Shown here: positions 21,952-25,732 of the stretch, piece by piece | Position numbering within the stretch: the first letter of the stretch is position 1 | Layout: the number at the start of each line of letters is the position of its first letter | From: CAYZYK01 sp964482615 | GTDB lineage: Bacteria; Patescibacteriota; Minisyncoccia; Minisyncoccales; CAYZYK01 | Reading direction: 5' to 3' | Assembly (NCBI GenBank): GCA_964482615.1 | Contig: CAYZYK010000011.1 | Location: forward strand, 1 to 25,732 | DNA: 25,732 nucleotides | Notes under the pieces: generated by a model | What the model was told of the DNA's origin: nothing | The model's input: only the letters and a program-made list of their open reading frames with translations | Database searches by the model: none | Program-made: the position numbers and the translations under genes

Positions 21952-24589
21952 ATTTAGGATAGCAACATTTTTTGTATTTTTTGCCAGAACCACAAGGACA
22001 AGGATCATTTCTGCCAATTTTTCTCTTACTTGCGGGTACAGTTCTCTTTCTTTTCGTGGATTGAGCATAAGCAGATTTTGATTTAATCTCTGTTTTGAAA
22101 ATATTATTAGCTACAGTTGAATCAATCGCTTCCAATAAATTATGAAATATTCTGTGGCCCTCTGTTTTAAATTCAACCAAAGGATCTTTACCACCGTAAG
22201 CCCTAACTCTTACTGAATCTTTAAGATGATCCATGACAGATAAATGTTCAGCCCAAAGAAGATTATATGTTTTCAGGGTCAATATCTTCTCTATTTTCCT
22301 CATGTTTTCTTTCCCCATTTCTTCTTCCTTTTTGTTGTAAGAATTTTTAGCTAAATTAAATAAATAACTCAAAAGTTTATCTCTCTTAACTGCTGGTTCC
22401 AAATTATTATCTGAACAAAGCTTTCTCATTTCTTTATGAACCTCATCTTTTAAAGAAAAAATGGATTTCGCTTCCTCAAAAATCTCCTCAATACTCCACT
22501 CTCTCGAATAATCTCCTCCGCAATGAAAACCAATTATTTTTTTGAGTTCTTTTTCGATTATTCCCAAAATCTCATTTTTTAAATCAAAACTTTTAAGAAT
22601 CTTATCTCTTTTTTTGTAAAAAGTTTCCCTGTGTTTTGATAAAACATCATCATATTCCAAAACGTGCTGCCTGACATCAAAGTTATGTCCTTCAATTTTT
22701 GCCTGAGCAGATTCAATCAATTTCGAAATCTGAGAAGATTCAATGGGTTGATCTTCTGGAACTTTCAATATCTCCATGAGCTTTTTGACTCTATCTCCCC
22801 CAAAAATTCTCATCAAATCATCTTCCAGAGAAACAAAGAACTGAGAAGAACCAGGATCACCTTGTCTGCCCGCTCTACCCCTAAGCTGATTATCAATTCT
22901 TCTTGCTTCATGTCTTTCTGTTCCGATAACATGTAATCCTCCTTTTTCAATAATCTTTTTTTGTTCTTGTTTGTCTGGAGGATTACCGCTTAAAATAATA
23001 TCTACTCCTCTACCTGCCATATTTGTTGCTACAGTAACTTTCCCTGGCTTTCCCGCTTGAGCTATAATTTCTCCTTCTTTTTGGTGATTTTTAGCATTCA
23101 AAATTTGATGGGGGATACCTTCTCTTTCCAGTAACTTACCTAAATATTCATTTTTCTCTATTGAACGAGTACCAACTAAAAGTGGTTGTCCTGTCTTGTT
23201 TCTTTCTTTTATTTCTCTGACCACAGCTTTGTATTTTCCTTCTTTTGTTTTGTAAACCCTGTCTCTAAGATTTTCTCTTCTTAGGGGTTTGTTGGTTGGA
23301 ACCACAATAACATCTAGGTTATAAACTTTATCTAATTCTTCAGCTGAAGTTTGAGCTGTACCTGTCATCCCGGCTAACTTATCATATTTCCTGAAATAAT
23401 TTTGGAAAGTAATATTAGCTAGGGTTTTAGATTCTTTCCTGACCTGAATCTGATGATTTCCTTCTATTTCATATTCTTTTGCTTCAACGGCCTGATGTAA
23501 ACCACCCGACCATCTCCTTCCGGGCATTAAACGCCCCGTAAATTCATCGACAATAACGACTTTCCCTTCTTTAATTACATAATCTATTTCTCTCTGATAA
23601 AGCGTCTTTGCTTTAAGAGCAGCTTCAAGTTGGTGACAGGTTACAATATCTGCTTCAGCCCAAGGATCAAAACCAAGATTATCTACAATCTTATCTTGCC
23701 CCTCTTCGGTAAAGGTTGCTGCTTTCATTTTTTCATCAATATTGTAATCAATATTTTCTTTTAAACGATCAATTATCTTAGCAAAACGATAATATTTTTC
23801 TATTGATTCCTCAGAAGAACCTGAAATTATTAAAGGAGTTCTTGCTTCGTCAATCAAAATAGAATCAATTTCATCTAAAATAGCAAAGTTAAATCCTCTC
23901 TGAGCCTGATCTTCAATTCTTAAAGACATATTATCCCTCAAATAATCAAACCCGAATTCGTTGTTAGTACCATAAGTTATATCAGCTGAATAAGAATCTT
24001 TCCTTGAACAAGGTTCCAAAAAATCCTCCACGATTTTAAACCCCCCAAGCTTATCTCTAATTTTATCTTTATCTTCTGCTGGTTTTTTGTAATCGGGGTT
24101 ATACAAAAAGGATTGATCATGATTTAAACAACCAACACTTAGTCCCAAGAAATGATAAATCTGGCCCATCCAAACAGTATCTCTTCTTGCTAAGTAATCA
24201 TTAACCGTAACTAAATGAGCTCCTTTACCCGCTAAAGCATTTAAATAGAGAGGTAAAGTAGCAGCTAATGTTTTTCCTTCTCCTGTTTTCATTTCAGCTA
24301 TTTTACCTTGATGAAGTACAATACCTCCAATCAACTGAACATCATAATGTCTTTGTTTCAAAGTCCTTCTTGATGCTTCCCTGACAACAGCAAAGGCTTC
24401 AGCTAAAAGACCATCTAATCTTTCACCTTCTTTTAGTCTTTTTTTAAATTCTTCTGTTTTTTCTTTCAGCTCCCCATTAGAAAAATCCTTGAGTTCTGAC
24501 TCAAGGGAGTTTATTTTATCTACAATCAATTTTTGTTTATCTAAATATTTCTGGTTGGGATCACCGAAAATTTTGGAGAAAATTCCCAT
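21944..24589 (-). CDS. secA: Preprotein translocase ATPase SecA
   Basis: SecA pushes preproteins through SecYEG using ATP. The 881-residue protein carries Walker A TGEGKT (102-107), the VTVNDYLARRD motif, DEIDSILIDEARTPLIISG, TNMAGRGVDI, GTERHEARRIDNQLRGRAGRQGD, and the C-terminal zinc site NDPCPCGSGKKYKKCC that binds SecB or ribosomes in relatives. Length is normal. It follows hpf, as in Bacillus (hpf-secA). Two perfect small palindromes precede it at 24601-24631. Confidence 0.98.
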   Translation of the reverse strand: MGIFSKIFGDPNQKYLDKQKLIVDKINSLESELKDFSNGELKEKTEEFKKRLKEGERLDGLLAEAFAVVREASRRTLKQRHYDVQLIGGIVLHQGKIAEMKTGEGKTLAATLPLYLNALAGKGAHLVTVNDYLARRDTVWMGQIYHFLGLSVGCLNHDQSFLYNPDYKKPAEDKDKIRDKLGGFKIVEDFLEPCSRKDSYSADITYGTNNEFGFDYLRDNMSLRIEDQAQRGFNFAILDEIDSILIDEARTPLIISGSSEESIEKYYRFAKIIDRLKENIDYNIDEKMKAATFTEEGQDKIVDNLGFDPWAEADIVTCHQLEAALKAKTLYQREIDYVIKEGKVVIVDEFTGRLMPGRRWSGGLHQAVEAKEYEIEGNHQIQVRKESKTLANITFQNYFRKYDKLAGMTGTAQTSAEELDKVYNLDVIVVPTNKPLRRENLRDRVYKTKEGKYKAVVREIKERNKTGQPLLVGTRSIEKNEYLGKLLEREGIPHQILNAKNHQKEGEIIAQAGKPGKVTVATNMAGRGVDIILSGNPPDKQEQKKIIEKGGLHVIGTERHEARRIDNQLRGRAGRQGDPGSSQFFVSLEDDLMRIFGGDRVKKLMEILKVPEDQPIESSQISKLIESAQAKIEGHNFDVRQHVLEYDDVLSKHRETFYKKRDKILKSFDLKNEILGIIEKELKKIIGFHCGGDYSREWSIEEIFEEAKSIFSLKDEVHKEMRKLCSDNNLEPAVKRDKLLSYLFNLAKNSYNKKEEEMGKENMRKIEKILTLKTYNLLWAEHLSVMDHLKDSVRVRAYGGKDPLVEFKTEGHRIFHNLLEAIDSTVANNIFKTEIKSKSAYAQSTKRKRTVPASKRKIGRNDPCPCGSGKKYKKCCYPKFE

Positions 24590-24600
24590 AAAAATAAAAA

Positions 24601-24631
24601 TTCTAAAACATTAGAAGTTAATAAATTAACT
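24601..24631. repeat. Two adjacent palindromes before secA
   Basis: TTCTAA/TTAGAA around a 4-base loop (24601-24616) is followed directly by AGTTAAT/ATTAACT around two A (24616-24631). They are A/T-rich, so chance is possible, but both are perfect and lie in the 56-base gap before secA. They could be a regulator site or weak RNA hairpins. Confidence 0.35.
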
Positions 24632-24645
24632 GGATAGCCTAAATC

Positions 24646-25077
24646 TTACAGATCTTCTTTCTTTCTTTTTTTTCTAAATCTTGCCAACTTGGTTATTTTA
24701 AGAATCCTTTTAATAAACCCGCGGGTTCTTTTAGTCTTAGATTCCAATTTTCCTTTGTATTTTTTAATCTCTCTTTGCAGTTCATCTTTAACTTCAGTTA
24801 TAGCCAATCTTAAATCCTCACTTTGGGCTTCTGCCATTATTTTTTTACCTCGAATCCAGATCTGACATTCTGCCTTAAAAAAGGGTCCCTTTCTGTGATG
24901 ATGAGTTGTTTTTTCAATGTCAACTTTAGCTTCAATCCGAGGATGGCCAGAAACTCTTTCTGGTTCATTACCTTTAAATTCTTCCAAAAATTTCTCTAGG
25001 CTTTCTATCTTTTCTTTAACAAAAATTCGCAAATCATCAGTTAATTTAATATTTTTTGCTCTTAAAGTAATTTTCAT
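24646..25077 (-). CDS. hpf: Ribosome hibernation promoting factor (short type)
   Basis: The 143-residue protein has the RaiA/HPF fold pattern: MKITLRAKNIKLTDDLRIFVKEKI at the start, a beta strand region with IEAKVDIEKTTHH and AECQIWIRGKKIMAEAQSEDL near 75-100, and a last helix DLRLAITEVKDELQREIKKYKGK. It binds the 30S subunit and stalls ribosomes during starvation. The C-terminal dimerisation domain of long HPF is absent, and a very basic tail of about 35 residues follows instead. A TATAAT box at 25104-25109 may be its -10. Confidence 0.93.
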   Translation of the reverse strand: MKITLRAKNIKLTDDLRIFVKEKIESLEKFLEEFKGNEPERVSGHPRIEAKVDIEKTTHHHRKGPFFKAECQIWIRGKKIMAEAQSEDLRLAITEVKDELQREIKKYKGKLESKTKRTRGFIKRILKITKLARFRKKRKKEDL

Positions 25078-25103
25078 ATTTTTTGTTTTGTTTTTCTATT
25101 TTT

Positions 25104-25109
25104 ATTATA
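25104..25109 (-). promoter_or_regulatory. Candidate -10 of hpf
   Basis: TATAAT on the minus strand, 27 bases before the hpf ATG and inside the gap after murB. No convincing -35 is seen. It would allow hpf and secA to be transcribed apart from murB. Confidence 0.4.
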
Positions 25110-25119
25110 CAGATAAAAA

Positions 25120-25732
25120 TTAAAATCCCAAATATTGAATTTCTTCTTCAAGTTCAATACCAAACTTCTCCTTTACCTTTTTTTTAGCTAAATTAATCAA
25201 TTTCAAAACATCTTCTGCTGAAGCTCCTCCAAGATTTATTATGAAATTAGCGTGTTTCTCTGAAATTTTAGCTTTGCCTGTCTTTTTCCCTTTCAGGCCG
25301 CATTTATCAATCAAGTCCCCAGCAGAGAAACCCGGAGGATTTTTGAAAACACAACCTGCTGAGCCGAATCTTAAAGGGTGTTTCTCTTTCCTGTAACCCA
25401 AATACTCTCTAATCTTCTTTCCTATCTTTTTTTTATTTCCTTTCTTTACTTTCAACAAACAAGATAAAATGATAAGATTCTTTTTTTCTTTGAAAATACT
25501 ATGTTTTCTTGAAAATTTACAGTCTTTAGAGGAAAAAACTTTTATCTCAAAATCATCGGTATTAAACGCTCTAACTTCCTTTATTATGTCTTTCATAAAA
25601 ACACCAAAAGCTCCTATATTACCATAAACTGCTCCACCAACTGTTCCTGGAATTCCTCTTGCCCATTCAAAACCTGCTAATGATTTTTGCTGGGAAAATT
25701 TCACTAAATCATCAATTTTTACTCCAGCTTTT
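25120..25732 (-). CDS. murB: UDP-N-acetylenolpyruvoylglucosamine reductase MurB (5'-truncated by window)
   Basis: MurB reduces the enolpyruvyl group to make UDP-MurNAc in peptidoglycan synthesis and uses FAD. Only the C-terminal part is in the window; the frame is open to the edge and the N-terminal FAD-binding start is missing. Visible landmarks are GFEWARGIPGTVGGAVYGNIGAFG, GSAGCVFKNP, AGDLIDKCGLKG and the last Glu-rich ELEEEIQYLG. The proton-donor Ser of E. coli MurB (GSFFKNP) is Cys here (codon at 25351-25353), as in some other bacterial MurBs. Confidence 0.93.
   Translation of the reverse strand, partial: KAGVKIDDLVKFSQQKSLAGFEWARGIPGTVGGAVYGNIGAFGVFMKDIIKEVRAFNTDDFEIKVFSSKDCKFSRKHSIFKEKKNLIILSCLLKVKKGNKKKIGKKIREYLGYRKEKHPLRFGSAGCVFKNPPGFSAGDLIDKCGLKGKKTGKAKISEKHANFIINLGGASAEDVLKLINLAKKKVKEKFGIELEEEIQYLGF

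Noticed and set aside
1..25732. CRISPR array, toxin-antitoxin pair, phage genes or a transposase
   Set aside because: No regularly spaced repeats beyond two copies and no such proteins were seen on either strand.
1..25732. UGA recoded as Gly, as in some CPR lineages
   Set aside because: TGA ends genes at sensible places (for example 6079 and the ATGA overlap at 12085), and a complete RF2 with a TGA-dependent frameshift is present.

Overview
The window reads as chromosomal DNA of a Candidate Phyla Radiation bacterium (Patescibacteria, Parcubacteria-like). This is inferred from the low GC, Lys/Glu-rich proteins, tight gene packing, and CPR-typical families: a DUF5667 protein, a membrane-anchored Cys-repeat protein, a VirD4-like ATPase with a zinc ribbon, and a sigma4/HARE-HTH regulator. 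The standard code is used: TGA ends several genes and a complete RF2 gene is present. Apart from two cassette/small genes, rnpB and one tRNA, everything is on the minus strand.

Layout. (1) 1-1070: a palindrome-rich edge, a tRNA-Gln with its terminator, and a decayed LAGLIDADG homing endonuclease gene. (2) 1071-4208: a one-gene RRM unit, then prfB-ftsE-ftsX. prfB needs a +1 programmed frameshift at an in-frame TGA. (3) 4355-7968: a 3.6-kb cassette bounded by ~227-bp near-identical inverted repeats. It holds two convergent genes for exported Cys-rich proteins and is richer in GC than its surroundings. It lies exactly between the promoter of the RRM gene and the terminator of the next Nudix gene. 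(4) 8018-8799: a Nudix hydrolase, tRNA-Thr(CGT) and tRNA-Gly(CCC). (5) 8807-11107: an FtsB/DivIC-like gene, a 34-residue membrane peptide gene on the other strand, and murJ. (6) 11207-18836: rnpB, convergent with a probable seven-gene operon (sigma4/HARE-HTH regulator, small membrane protein, large membrane protein, VirD4-like ATPase, pgk, recJ-like DHH gene, rnhA). (7) 18972-21890: Nudix, secD, secF. (8) 21944-25732: secA, hpf and a 5'-truncated murB.

Most native genes serve envelope biogenesis and export: FtsEX and FtsB in division, MurJ and MurB in peptidoglycan synthesis, SecA/SecD/SecF in secretion. The core is ordinary. The parts most worth a second look are the inverted-repeat cassette, the regulator plus membrane-ATPase cluster, an EF-hand-like insert in SecD, an RNase P RNA whose L15 hairpin lacks GGU, and the decayed homing endonuclease beside a tRNA with an unusual C33.
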